Part shown: piece after piece, positions 14,346-23,779 of the stretch
How positions within the stretch are numbered: position 1 is the stretch's first letter
Layout: each line of letters opens with the position of its first letter
From: a virus
Length of the DNA stretch: 40,470 nucleotides
Direction: 5' to 3' (one strand)
Virus record (IMG/VR): IMGVR_UViG_3300005529_000436
Coordinates: 1 to 40,470 of that record
Made by a program: the position numbers and the translations under genes
Notes under the pieces: generated by a model
What the model was told of the DNA's origin: nothing
The model's input: the letters and a program-made list of their open reading frames with translations, nothing else
The model's database searches: none

Positions 14346-15772
14346 TATTCCACCGCCTTTCCAGTGTCGCTATAGACCCATTTACCGCCACGCACTTCGA
14401 TCTGCTTTCCATTCATCATTGCCTTGCGCCCGCCACCTGTGTCGTTGCCTGAAGGCTCTCTTTTATTTCCGCTACCTTTGCCCGCGGCAGCATATCCCTG
14501 AATCCATTGCTGGGCTGCTGCGATGCGGGCTTTGAGGTCCGCCGGAGATTGTGCTTCGCCGAACATCTTGCGAAGTTCCTGGCGATATTCCTGGCCACCT
14601 CGCGCTCCAAAGTGTGTACGCACGATGGCACTTGCCAGCAAGTCAAGGTTCGTGTCCAGATTGGCAAATTCAGGATGGTCTGCGCCACCCTTGTTCACCA
14701 TGAACTCATTCCATCGTCCAACAGCTGGTCCGAGAGAGGATGCCATTGAATCAATCTGGTTCGTGATCTTCGGAATCATGGGGAGCACTGTAGCCGCCAT
14801 CTCTCCCATATTCCGCATTTGTGTAGTCGGCTGGTCCTGCTTGTCGGATGCCTGCTGTTCGCGGAATTGCAGGTTTTCGCGTTCAAGGCCTAACTTCGCC
14901 AGAGCAGTCTGAGCACTCTGACGCGCCACATCAATGCGCTGTTGCGCCATACGATATTGAGGGCTGTTCGGATCAGCCTGAAATTTCTTAAGCTGCGCGG
15001 TTGCTTCCGCCTGCTCCTCCTGAGCGGCCTTCAAGTCATGGGCTGCCTGCTGCATCGGAGGCATCTCAGCATAGGTCAATGGCGCAATGTTTCCCTGGTC
15101 ATCCAGTTTGAAGCCGTGCTCCCGCAAATTCGCAGTAATCTTGTTCCGATTGTTTTCCGCAGTTTCGTTCTGCTTTTCCTGTGCCAATCCAAGTTGCGCC
15201 TGCCGCAGTTCAGGCTGCAGGTCAAGGTTCTTCGTTTGCGCATCTTCCTGTTTCTCGCGCTCCAAAGCGCTCATCTCGTTCAGCAGCCCCTGCTGTTGCA
15301 AGTTACGGTTGAGTTGTGTGCCGGGAATTAGCGCCATCATTCGTGGAGCCAGAACGTCCCCGGCGATATTGCCGGCAACAGAAAGGCCATGCGCAATCTT
15401 TCCCAGCAAGCCTGGATGCGCCGATCCCGGTTCACCCCAATGCTTGCGGTTCTTCTCTGCATCCATCTGCTGAGTTACATAATCCATCTGGCGGTCAATA
15501 GGGGATTCCTCTACCACATTTCGTCCGCTGGGCATTTGCAGGATTTTTCCCAGCGCTCCGCCATCATCGCCGGAAGGTAACGAAACAGGCGCAGATGGCG
15601 TATCTGTGTTGACGACCCCAAGCGCCCCGCCCTGCTTCTGCTGCGATCCGGGTATGCTGCCAAGTGCAAGCATGGAAGACGGCGCGCCCTGCACCTGTTG
15701 CGACGGGAGCACAATCGTAGCCTGATAGTCTTCTGGTTCGAGAATTGTGCCAAGAGCTTTAGAAGTCGCCAT
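14345..15772 (-). CDS. Large coiled-coil internal virion protein
   Basis: 475 residues from the ATG at 15772, two bases after the upstream stop with GGAGG in range. The long centre (about 150-300) is an Ala/Gln/Glu/Lys-rich helix with coiled-coil character (EKQNETAENNRNKI, AAQEEQAEATAQLKKF). The front is disordered and Gly/Pro/Gln-rich. This composition is typical of podovirus internal core or ejection proteins. The end has a beta segment (KQIEVRGGKWVYSDTGKAVE). No lysozyme or transglycosylase active site was seen. Confidence 0.55.
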   Translation of the reverse strand: MATSKALGTILEPEDYQATIVLPSQQVQGAPSSMLALGSIPGSQQKQGGALGVVNTDTPSAPVSLPSGDDGGALGKILQMPSGRNVVEESPIDRQMDYVTQQMDAEKNRKHWGEPGSAHPGLLGKIAHGLSVAGNIAGDVLAPRMMALIPGTQLNRNLQQQGLLNEMSALEREKQEDAQTKNLDLQPELRQAQLGLAQEKQNETAENNRNKITANLREHGFKLDDQGNIAPLTYAEMPPMQQAAHDLKAAQEEQAEATAQLKKFQADPNSPQYRMAQQRIDVARQSAQTALAKLGLERENLQFREQQASDKQDQPTTQMRNMGEMAATVLPMIPKITNQIDSMASSLGPAVGRWNEFMVNKGGADHPEFANLDTNLDLLASAIVRTHFGARGGQEYRQELRKMFGEAQSPADLKARIAAAQQWIQGYAAAGKGSGNKREPSGNDTGGGRKAMMNGKQIEVRGGKWVYSDTGKAVE

Positions 15773-15773
15773 T

Positions 15774-16460
15774 TTAGTGTCCGCCTCCGCTTCCCGCACC
15801 ACTTCCAAAAGGTTTCCAGCCTAATCCTCCTGCCGCACTCGCCCCGCCTTCAATCGTCTGCAGCATCTGGTTAAGGTTCTGGAACCAGCCGCTCTGTCCC
15901 GCCTTGATCTCGGTGTTGATGTCCTGATTCTGCAGGCCCATCGAATCGAGCATCGCGCTCGTGTCCGTGCCATATAGACCCTGTAATTGTTTCGCCGCGG
16001 ACTGCTGCTGCTGTTGCTTGAGCTGCGCGTTCTCCGCGCCGATACCTTCAGAGGTTGAGGCCAGAGCCTTCGACCGCTGCCGCGCCGCATCATCCAGCGC
16101 AGAAGAGAATCCCGAAGCGTTGCGTGTCCGCGCCGCTTCCAGGTTCGCCTGCCCGGTAATTCCGGAATTTGCTCCGCCCGCGCCTGCCTCCGCATAGTTC
16201 AGCATCTGCGTCAGATCGCCCTGCGTGAAGCCCTGCGGATTCGTGAGTTCGCGCGTCAGAAATGGCGTAAGTGTGCTGTTGATGCCAGAAGCTGCACTGC
16301 CATACTGCGAAGCCGTGCTTCCGGCCGTCTTCTCAGCCTGCGAGGCCTGCGATTGTGCCGCGCGGTCGCAGAGTGCCAGCGGGCCATCGTACTCGAAGAA
16401 TTCCTCTTCAAGCCGTTTTCCGGTTTCAATGTCGAAGACTATTTTCGTGTATATTTTCAC
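15774..16460 (-). CDS. Virion-associated helical protein
   Basis: 228 residues from GTG at 16460; longer in-frame extension overlaps the GNAT gene on the same strand. The first part (VKIYTKIVFDIETGKRLEEEFFEYDGPLALC) matches the start of proteins placed just after or before the tail nozzle in many podovirus-like genomes. The rest is Gln/Ala/Ser-rich (AQSQASQAEKTAGSTASQYG) with a run of Gln and a Gly-rich C terminus. I infer a virion component inside the head or tail. Confidence 0.6.
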   Translation of the reverse strand: MKIYTKIVFDIETGKRLEEEFFEYDGPLALCDRAAQSQASQAEKTAGSTASQYGSAASGINSTLTPFLTRELTNPQGFTQGDLTQMLNYAEAGAGGANSGITGQANLEAARTRNASGFSSALDDAARQRSKALASTSEGIGAENAQLKQQQQQSAAKQLQGLYGTDTSAMLDSMGLQNQDINTEIKAGQSGWFQNLNQMLQTIEGGASAAGGLGWKPFGSGAGSGGGH

Positions 16461-16461
16461 G

Positions 16462-16890
16462 CTATTTCCCGTCCGGTGTTGTTGGGCGGCTCCATGAATG
16501 CCAACCTTCACGGTCGCGCTGCCAGCCAAGGGTTTTGAGTCTCCGGCGAAATTTCTTTTCCACTTCCTCTGGTATCCAGCACACCAAGTTATCCAGGCCG
16601 CGCTCCCATGCGTCCTGCACAATCGCGGGCTGCATCCCTCGCATCGCTTCCACTTTGTCCAGCGCGTCCAGATCAGGAGACAACCACAAATACGTCTCTG
16701 CTTCTAGGCGCAGCGCCGACGCTGCAATCACTTTTCCGTTGCGTTCAACCACCTTCTGAATCAGAAACAGCGGCGATTCGAGGTTCGGCATCTTATAGTC
16801 AAGGCCCATGCGCTGATGAATGCGCGCAATATCGTCTATGTCTTCTGGCCTTGCATCGCGGATCAGATAGCCACGCTCATTTGTAATCAT
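16462..16890 (-). CDS. GNAT-family N-acetyltransferase
   Basis: 142 residues, ATGA overlap with the upstream gene. The N terminus IRDARPEDIDDIARIHQRMG is the usual first strand and helix of GNAT enzymes. The core strands (VIAASALRLEAETYLWLS) and the C-terminal GLDNLVCWIPEEVEKKFRRRLKTLGW, including the late LGW/F motif, fit the fold. The acetyl-CoA loop (Q/RxxGxG/A) is not clear, so it may be a divergent or non-catalytic member. Phages of this type often place a GNAT gene among tail and internal protein genes; its substrate is not known. Confidence 0.65.
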   Translation of the reverse strand: MITNERGYLIRDARPEDIDDIARIHQRMGLDYKMPNLESPLFLIQKVVERNGKVIAASALRLEAETYLWLSPDLDALDKVEAMRGMQPAIVQDAWERGLDNLVCWIPEEVEKKFRRRLKTLGWQRDREGWHSWSRPTTPDGK

Positions 16891-17492
16891 GACGCAGTCA
16901 AGTTTCTCTTCGGCCCTTGTGCTGGCCGCGTGGTAAAACTTCCCAATCCTTGACCACCCTGAAATCCCGTTGGGCTGGCTGTGCCGCTGCCCGCGCTTGG
17001 CAGCAGCGTCATCTTTGTTGATCCGCTGAGAGTGACCGCAACCGGATTACTGGCCCCGCCGTATACCGTCTTCGCCGATGCCGGAGAGCCGTGATACTGC
17101 GCATAGGACCTGAAGTACCAGGTGTGCAAAGTTCCCCCGTCATCCTGCGTAGGCAGCGGAAAGGGATGTGATGTCCGCGATGCGCCGTGGTCAATCACAA
17201 TCGGCTGCGAAAAGCTGGGCGAGTTCGAGACCTCCGTAAAATATTGGATTCCCCTCTGGATCGGAACATTGTGCGTGATCGAGACATGCACCATCTCGCC
17301 GGAAGATTTCACCGAGATCGAATCCGGTGGCGGTGGAGCTGCTGTCTGTCCCACGGGACTTGCAGCCACATTCGATGCCAGCGTATTGATCGCCGTAATG
17401 ATGCGCTGAAAGAGAGCGCCCATTTTTGAGTCTTTCTGGTTGATGTCCGCCAGAAAGCGGCCTCCATCCAGTTGCGCATTGCCGCTGCTCAC
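16887..17492 (-). CDS. Fibronectin-III-like virion protein
   Basis: 201 residues from a GTG start at 17492 (GTGA overlap with the HNH gene). Residues about 65-155 (MVHVSITHNVPIQRGIQYFTEVSNSPSF, TWYFRSYAQYHGSPASAKTVYGG) follow a fibronectin III or Ig-like sandwich, with the Tyr/Trp strand signature. The end is Gly/Pro/Ser-rich. Such domains decorate tail proteins and bind weakly to carbohydrates. The N terminus before residue 60 is helical and Pro-rich and may connect to a partner. Confidence 0.65.
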   Translation of the reverse strand: MSSGNAQLDGGRFLADINQKDSKMGALFQRIITAINTLASNVAASPVGQTAAPPPPDSISVKSSGEMVHVSITHNVPIQRGIQYFTEVSNSPSFSQPIVIDHGASRTSHPFPLPTQDDGGTLHTWYFRSYAQYHGSPASAKTVYGGASNPVAVTLSGSTKMTLLPSAGSGTASPTGFQGGQGLGSFTTRPAQGPKRNLTAS

Positions 17493-17983
17493 GCTGCCAC
17501 CTTATTGGGCTGCGCGAATTCACCATGATGCAATGCCGCCGCACGGTCGTAAGCTGCTGCCGCGTCTTTCTTGTCGAGAAAGTATCCGAGGAAAACTCGT
17601 TTTCCGTTCACACCGATATTGCTTGACCATCGGCTGTTTGCCTTATTCCACTTCACGCCTTTGTAGCCACTTGTGTTATCGCGCTGTGGCCCGCGATTAT
17701 ACGAATTTTGTGAGCGGGTGCAGATGCGCAGATTTTCTCTGCGATTGTCCAACGGATTTCCGTTTTTGTGGTCTACATCCAAGCCGCTAAGTGCGCACAT
17801 AAGTTGGCGATGAAGGAAGATGTGCTTGCGCTTGCCTCCTCCGATTCTCACTCGCCGACGCACATAATAAGCCTGCTTGCTGGCGCTCCAGTGCGCATGC
17901 CACTTCCATTTGGAAAGCTCTTCAAAATCGGCTTCATCCACGATGGCGAACAATCCTTTGTTCAAAGGGAGCAGTTTGTCCAT
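17489..17983 (-). CDS. HNH-AP2 homing endonuclease (free-standing)
   Basis: 164 residues, ATG directly after the stop of the giant tail gene (TAAATG). A His at about 58 (FLHRQLM), the DH pair at 71-72 (DVDHKNGNPLDNRRENLR) and the following Asn/Arg positions form the HNH nuclease domain. Residues about 104-160 (SGYKGVKWNKANSRW, GKRVFLGYF, AAAYDRAA) form an AP2 DNA-binding domain. This domain pair is typical of homing endonucleases, which spread by cutting genomes that lack them. It sits between two tail genes without disrupting either and shares their operon spacing. Confidence 0.9.
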   Translation of the reverse strand: MDKLLPLNKGLFAIVDEADFEELSKWKWHAHWSASKQAYYVRRRVRIGGGKRKHIFLHRQLMCALSGLDVDHKNGNPLDNRRENLRICTRSQNSYNRGPQRDNTSGYKGVKWNKANSRWSSNIGVNGKRVFLGYFLDKKDAAAAYDRAAALHHGEFAQPNKVAA

Positions 17984-20900
17984 TTATCCACCTATTCCAC
18001 GCAGAGGTGCCCAGGCATCCGCGCCGCCTACCATGATGAGACGCGACAGCGAGAACCATCCGGCCTGTCCGGTGTTCGCCGCTCCGTTTACTGGCTGATT
18101 CACCGCAAACTGCACAAATACGCGTTGCCCGACAGCGTTCAGCGGGCGTTCATATTCCTCCTGCGACGGCGAAGAAAGCGCGACGCCTCCCGGCACGATG
18201 TAAATGTGCGCGGCATTCGCATTCAGCGTATTCGCCAGCAATGTGATTGTCAGCGGATTTGCAGCTACGGTCTGCCCCTCCATCAGCGCCTGCATGTAGC
18301 TGTACCGCTTGCGGTGCATGCCCAATAGCGGGTTTTGCTGCGCCTTCGCGGTGTTCGTGAAGCCGTAGGTCGTATAAAGTGCTGGAATCGCGCCCAGGTC
18401 AATATCGAATGAAGGGTTATCTCCCGCAGGATAAGTACCCGATGGTGCAGGCCCGAACTGATAGCACCGCAACGTTGCCACGCCATTGCCCAGGACCAGC
18501 GGTGCCGAGTTCTGATCGACATAATTGAACTGGTTGCCGCGCTGCACAAAATCAGCGTAAGGCGAAGGAATCTGCCAGATGGACCACTTGCGCCGCATGT
18601 CTGTAGCGTTCAGTGTCCCGAACATCGTCGTATGCACCTGCGGCGAATCTGCCAGAGCGCCCATCGAATCTAGGCCGAGGTAATTGCACATCAAGATCAC
18701 GTTTGGCTGTGTCGGGTTTGAGTTCGGCATGCGCGGGTTGGGAATCCACTGGTTCGGCACCGCCATGGGGACGCCGATGTAAATCTTCCGGTTTACGATG
18801 TCATTGCGCAGCCAGATCGTATTGCCCGCGGCCCAGTTGATGGCTTCCCATATCTGCCAGATTTCCTGCATGATCTTCGCCGGCTGGCCGCCATTGAAGA
18901 CAAACACGCCGTTCCTGCAGGCTGTCACCAGCCACTCTTCGCCGTAGTCCCAGGCATTCGGCCCAATGGCTCCCACGCGATTCGAGACTTCATGCACGGC
19001 CCAGTCCGCCGGTTCATCGTTCGGCGAATCCTGCGAAGAGTACATGGAACTCTCTTTGAGGAAGTAGAGCAGGTCATACATCACAGCCGCGCCATTCACC
19101 GGTTGAGTGTTCTGTTCGCTCAGGTCCATTGGCCCGGTGACTCCATCCACGCCTTCAGGGTTGTTCACGTAGGAGCCATAGACCTGTGTGCTGTTGATCG
19201 GCTGCAGCGTTGGGAAAATCTCGATCCGGTCAATCTCCACATCGCCCTGATACGGGATGTTCGACGCATAGAAGCGCAGCAGCAGATCGGACGGGACGGA
19301 TTCAAACGCATTTGCCAGCAGCGTTCCGGTGAAGGTCTGCATGTTTGTTGTCATGGATGCAAAGTTCACCGTGAAACTGCCATAGGTTGCGCCATAGCCG
19401 CTTCCCGTGTTGCCTTCCGTCAGATCAATCACCAGCGCGCCGGAAGTTGCCCCCGACGGACAGCGGCATGTCACGCGCACCGAATACTGCACGTTCGGCA
19501 GAAGAATCGGGACCTTGTACGCATCCTGATAGGCGCTCTGCGTAAGCATGCCCAGAATGCTCTGCGTTGCCGCCGTCATGTTGCGGATATAGAAAGAGTT
19601 TCCAAAGATCGGCGAATTCTGCAGCGTCACGACCGTCTGAACCGGCGTGAAGTTTCCCGTGGCCCCAGTAATTACAGGCGGGGGTGTGCCAATCGGCTTG
19701 ATCTTGAATGTGCCACCTACGGAGATGACCGTGCCCACCGTGTTGTCGAGCGCCGTGCCTGTGCCTGAGATATACACGGTCTGCCCGAGCACATAGCTCT
19801 GTGTGCCCGTGATCGTGATATCTGTGCCGTCAGACGAGATGCTGGATGAACTGCCCTGTGTGCCTGCTGCCGGGTTGTAATTCTGGTCGACCGTCCATCC
19901 CAGCGGCGTAATCGAATTCGATGTGGATGGCAGGTAGCCACCGTCAAAGCTCAGATTGTTGAAGTTCTGCACCTTGTTCTGGCACAGCCCGTGAAAGAGC
20001 CTGCCCGCATAGGCCACGCTCCATGCCGGGTTGCCCAGTTCAATCTGGTTAAACAGATTGTTTCCCTGTACATCGATGGCTGTTGCCGCCAGCAGAACCG
20101 CATCTGTGAAGGTGAACTTTGCCGTGGTCGTCGTATTGTCATTGATGACCGTGGCTGAGGTCTGATAGTTCTGTCCGTTCAACACGTACTGGACTGGCTG
20201 CGGGATGTAATAGAAGTTCGCCCCAGGAACTCCGTTGTCTCCGGCCTCGGTGAAGGCAATAATGCGCGCCACTACGTTCGGCGGACCCAACGGAATGTTG
20301 CCCGCATACACGTAGTTCGAATTTTCCGGCGTGGTGAACGTCACCGGAGGCGAAGGCGCAGTCAGCGCTCCATTGCGCGTCAGGAAGATCACGACAGCCT
20401 GCCGTGTTCCAGCTCCGATCACCTGTGTCGATGAGCCAACAACAGACAGCAGACCTCCGCCGGAGTTGCCGAAGATCGGGCTGTTCGTCGTGCCCAGCGT
20501 CGTGATACCAGGCTCAATCTGAAACTGTGTGCCTGCCGTCGTTGCCTGTCCGGTCTCTGCCGCTGCCGTGAAATTCTGGTTTGCTGGAAAGCCTGCAACG
20601 GTGAACGTCCCGGAAGTGGTTCCGGTAGCCGACGCAATCACAGCATCCGTGACGTTCAGGATGCCGTCACCGTTCAGCGTGTTGGTGATCGTGACCAGTT
20701 CTCCCTGTGCAGGAGCAACGCCTGAAATCAGCGTCCAGTTGTAAGTGGCAACGCCGTTCTGCAGGCTGCTCTGTGTGATCGAGAATGCACCTGAGTTCAG
20801 CGTGTTCACTACTGGCCATGTCGCGTTCCAGCCCGACACGCCTACACCCGTCAGCGCAACCTGGTCTCCGATCTCGACACCCGGCACTGGGAGCTGCGTG

Positions 20901-23299
20901 GTCAGCGTGGCAACCGTGCGCTGGTAAGTGCCAGTCGTCTTGTCAGGATCGCTGCCCGAATACTGATAGTTCGAGGTGGGAACGTTGAACGTGAAGTACC
21001 AGCGGCCATATTCTGCGCCTGGTGGCACGGCCATTCCTACGCTCGTCACTTTCCATGTGCCGTTGCCGAAAGCGGAGTTAGCGATGTAAACATACACGTC
21101 CTGCCCGCTGTTGAACGCATTCACCAAGTCGGGATCGGGATTGACCTGATGAATGTAGGCGTTCGCGTAGTAGACCGTGATGACGTTGCCCGCGCTGGTC
21201 GAACCAGGTCCCGATGACCACAAAAGCTGCTGAAAGAATCCCGGCTGGTCAGGGTCGGACTTCGCCGCCGGCTGTGTGATTCCCGTTGGGCTGGCGGCAA
21301 TGGGATAACTGTACTGCGGGATAGCGGTGCCAGAATCGCTGGTGCTGGTAACATTTGCATGGACGAAGACCACTTTAAATTGCGAAGACGAAAGCCCCGT
21401 TCCCAGCACATTGAAGGACAGGCCATTCAAATATGTGCCCGCGCTCAATCCTTGGATCGTGACGACTTCGCCCGCCGTGAATCCATTGGCCGCGGTGAAG
21501 GTCACAATGTTGCTGGTAATACTGAATGCCGTGATCGTCGCAGTGTTGCCGCTTGAAAGCGTGGCCTGAAACGTCGGCGATGCACCCGGTCCAACCTGCG
21601 TGACACGGTCAATCCAGCCCTGCGGCGTGTACTGCCGTGGAATATCGACTCCCTGCGTCAGATCGGAGAAGCACAGGTACTCTCGGTCGAAGAGCGTTGT
21701 GCTTTTTGAAAAACTGCCCGGCGTGATCGTTTCGAGAATCGCATTCAGCACGCCGGGGTTGTTGGTTACATCTTCCAGCCACAGTGTTCCCGAAGCATCC
21801 AGCGCCAGTGTCTTGATTGCTCCGTTGCTGGCTAGAAACGTCTTCACATAATTGAAGTTCGCCTGCTGCGGTGTCTGGTTGACGCTGATGCTCACGTAGT
21901 CGAGGTTGACCACCCCATCGCCGTTCGAGGCAATCAGCCGGATCCCAAACGTGGGATTATTCACCTGCTTGGCGATAAGCGAAGTAGACCCTGAGACTGA
22001 GGCTGTTCCCGCCGTGAGTGAAGTAAGCGCTGTAGTAGGCGCCCATGAAGTCTTGATCTGGAACTGTGTCGCGGTCGCGGAAAGTACGGTATATACGCCG
22101 TTTTCGTTGATGTCATGGTCCCGCACCTGAGGAAACTCGTTCTCAGGAATTCCGCTGATGTTCAGCACCTGCCCCGCGACGAAATCATTGTTTGCAATGA
22201 AAGTGACCACGTTATTGACATCGATGGAGTAGGCCGTCAGCGTTGCAGAATCGCCCGTAAAAGTGATTCCCCACAGATCGAGCAATCCGCCTGCGCTCAC
22301 TGTTCCGAGTGACGTTGGTAGCAGGATGTTGTTCTTTGGAAGTCCTACCGGTTGGCCGTTGTAGAGCATCTGCGCTGAGATCGCTGCTGTGCCTGAAGCG
22401 GCGAATCCCTTAATACTGACTTCGATTCCAGCAATGCCATTACCCTGCGGCACGTCGAACGCAAATCCGGTGACATCCAGGGCCTGCGACTGAGAGACGG
22501 GAGCATAGGTAACTTCGACAAAGATACTGCTGATCTGTAGCGTTCCGGGTGTTCCAGAGCCGTTAATCAGGCCTTGCAGGGTAACGCCAAGGCCTGAAAG
22601 TCCGTTTATGACATCAGGCGTCCAGGAATCGTAATCCCATAGGAAATTGCTTCCACCCAGCGTATAGAGCTGCGCAGCGGCGCCGCTAATAAAGACACTC
22701 TGACCTAAGCCAACAATATTGCCATTCAGAGTGAGTTGTGCTTCAACCTGCGTTCCTGTGCTGTTCGTGACCTGAGCAAGGAATTGAACCTGAATGCCAA
22801 GAATGCGCGAACCTTCGGGAATGTCGAATGGAAACTGTGTAGCCTTCAGGAAGCCTGTCGGAATGCTCCCGAAAAACCCGCTGAAGTTGCAGATGTAGAC
22901 CGTGCCGGAGATAGTGAATGGAAACCAGAAAGGAGGGTCGGGCAGCGATACAACTGAACCAGGAATCTCTGTGTCTGTGCTGGTCGCGCCTTCGCCGGCG
23001 AGCGTGACATTGGCATAGTTGCCATCGTTCAGCAAGACGCCCGTCGGATTTGTCCATTCGATTTCACCCACGCCAGTCTGCGTGTTGACCGCGCTGCTGC
23101 CACCGTTCGGCCCTGCCAGATCAGAGGCAATCTGGAAGACATTGAGCAGAGGCGCACGGCTCCCCACGCTGCCCAGAACGAAATCGACATCGTTGTTTTG
23201 CGGAGACGCGCCCTCCGGCAGATCGTGGGGATTGGCCATTGTCACCAATCCCCCGAACGTATCCAGAGTTACGCTCTGCTTACCAACCAGATTGTGCAA
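17984..23299 (-). CDS. Giant modular tail (nozzle-type) protein, 1771 residues
   Basis: TTG start at 23299 (GGAG nine bases upstream). The start TLDTFGGLVTMANPHDLPEGASPQNNDVDFVLGSV has the G.....P..LP.GA...N.V pattern of tail nozzle or tubular proteins, and this gene follows the adaptor. About residues 155-266 and 279-476 are two copies of one module (F.FD(I/V)P.G..I.GI.V...AQ..(L/Y)NG..VG); the second is split by an inserted beta domain (about 351-445). Similar domains recur at about 584-660 and near 20545-20760 and 19640-19850. Later parts (STSNSITPLGWTVD, QVYGSYVNNPEGVDG, NGVFVFNGGQPAKIMQEI) are beta-propeller-like. It is far larger than T7 gp12 (about 800 residues). Likely roles are tail tip and receptor contact. 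Confidence 0.75.
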   Translation of the reverse strand: MHNLVGKQSVTLDTFGGLVTMANPHDLPEGASPQNNDVDFVLGSVGSRAPLLNVFQIASDLAGPNGGSSAVNTQTGVGEIEWTNPTGVLLNDGNYANVTLAGEGATSTDTEIPGSVVSLPDPPFWFPFTISGTVYICNFSGFFGSIPTGFLKATQFPFDIPEGSRILGIQVQFLAQVTNSTGTQVEAQLTLNGNIVGLGQSVFISGAAAQLYTLGGSNFLWDYDSWTPDVINGLSGLGVTLQGLINGSGTPGTLQISSIFVEVTYAPVSQSQALDVTGFAFDVPQGNGIAGIEVSIKGFAASGTAAISAQMLYNGQPVGLPKNNILLPTSLGTVSAGGLLDLWGITFTGDSATLTAYSIDVNNVVTFIANNDFVAGQVLNISGIPENEFPQVRDHDINENGVYTVLSATATQFQIKTSWAPTTALTSLTAGTASVSGSTSLIAKQVNNPTFGIRLIASNGDGVVNLDYVSISVNQTPQQANFNYVKTFLASNGAIKTLALDASGTLWLEDVTNNPGVLNAILETITPGSFSKSTTLFDREYLCFSDLTQGVDIPRQYTPQGWIDRVTQVGPGASPTFQATLSSGNTATITAFSITSNIVTFTAANGFTAGEVVTIQGLSAGTYLNGLSFNVLGTGLSSSQFKVVFVHANVTSTSDSGTAIPQYSYPIAASPTGITQPAAKSDPDQPGFFQQLLWSSGPGSTSAGNVITVYYANAYIHQVNPDPDLVNAFNSGQDVYVYIANSAFGNGTWKVTSVGMAVPPGAEYGRWYFTFNVPTSNYQYSGSDPDKTTGTYQRTVATLTTQLPVPGVEIGDQVALTGVGVSGWNATWPVVNTLNSGAFSITQSSLQNGVATYNWTLISGVAPAQGELVTITNTLNGDGILNVTDAVIASATGTTSGTFTVAGFPANQNFTAAAETGQATTAGTQFQIEPGITTLGTTNSPIFGNSGGGLLSVVGSSTQVIGAGTRQAVVIFLTRNGALTAPSPPVTFTTPENSNYVYAGNIPLGPPNVVARIIAFTEAGDNGVPGANFYYIPQPVQYVLNGQNYQTSATVINDNTTTTAKFTFTDAVLLAATAIDVQGNNLFNQIELGNPAWSVAYAGRLFHGLCQNKVQNFNNLSFDGGYLPSTSNSITPLGWTVDQNYNPAAGTQGSSSSISSDGTDITITGTQSYVLGQTVYISGTGTALDNTVGTVISVGGTFKIKPIGTPPPVITGATGNFTPVQTVVTLQNSPIFGNSFYIRNMTAATQSILGMLTQSAYQDAYKVPILLPNVQYSVRVTCRCPSGATSGALVIDLTEGNTGSGYGATYGSFTVNFASMTTNMQTFTGTLLANAFESVPSDLLLRFYASNIPYQGDVEIDRIEIFPTLQPINSTQVYGSYVNNPEGVDGVTGPMDLSEQNTQPVNGAAVMYDLLYFLKESSMYSSQDSPNDEPADWAVHEVSNRVGAIGPNAWDYGEEWLVTACRNGVFVFNGGQPAKIMQEIWQIWEAINWAAGNTIWLRNDIVNRKIYIGVPMAVPNQWIPNPRMPNSNPTQPNVILMCNYLGLDSMGALADSPQVHTTMFGTLNATDMRRKWSIWQIPSPYADFVQRGNQFNYVDQNSAPLVLGNGVATLRCYQFGPAPSGTYPAGDNPSFDIDLGAIPALYTTYGFTNTAKAQQNPLLGMHRKRYSYMQALMEGQTVAANPLTITLLANTLNANAAHIYIVPGGVALSSPSQEEYERPLNAVGQRVFVQFAVNQPVNGAANTGQAGWFSLSRLIMVGGADAWAPLRGIGG

Positions 23300-23302
23300 G
23301 GG

Positions 23303-23677
23303 CTAGACGCTCCGGATGAACTGGGCTTCAAATTCAACCGTGTCGGTTGGGACGGTAACTGCTCCCAGTTCTTGCAAAGGCTCATTCGCAGTTGGGCTGG
23401 CGGCAAGCACGTAAATCTGAATTTTGTTGGTAGATTTGTTCCAGGAATAGCTGTAGCCGCTTCCGGCCACGGACTGGAAATAAACAATCTCTGGTGTTGC
23501 CTGCGCCGAGTCAAGTGCGTATTCCCCGCCGTTGCCCTGCGAAATCGCTTGCCAGTTCAAGGCAATTCCACCAGCGGCATAGGTTCCGCTCAAAGCCACA
23601 GTGCCGTGAAGAATAAGGCGGCGCTGCGTGTTGTCTACACCATTCGGGTAAGCATTCAAAGCAAGTGATGCCGGCAT
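23303..23677 (-). CDS. Small virion protein, 124 residues
   Basis: Strong SD GAGGAGG before the ATG at 23677. The protein is beta-rich (RRLILHGTVALSGTYAAGGIALNWQAIS, EIVYFQSVAGSGYSYSWNK, KIQIYVLAASP), like phage decoration or minor capsid/tail proteins that form a small sandwich. It lies between the adaptor and the giant tail gene. The class is recognised from similar phage proteins; the exact role is not. Confidence 0.6.
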   Translation of the reverse strand: MPASLALNAYPNGVDNTQRRLILHGTVALSGTYAAGGIALNWQAISQGNGGEYALDSAQATPEIVYFQSVAGSGYSYSWNKSTNKIQIYVLAASPTANEPLQELGAVTVPTDTVEFEAQFIRSV

Positions 23678-23739
23678 TTCTGACCTCCTCAGTCAGATAA
23701 AATTCGTCCGTCAGGACGAGGGTTGAAGTGAAATAAAAA

Positions 23740-23757
23740 GCCGCTCACAAGAGCGGC
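23740..23757 (-). terminator. Rho-independent terminator, leftward
   Basis: Stem GCCGCTC (23740-23746) pairs with GAGCGGC (23751-23757) with an ACAA loop. Read leftward it is followed by TTTTTATTT. It lies downstream of the adaptor gene and should reduce transcription into the tail genes. A second small hairpin, CGTCC/GGACG, lies at 23705-23718. Confidence 0.8.
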
Positions 23758-23779
23758 CAAAAGAGGAAAGTTTTCGTGT

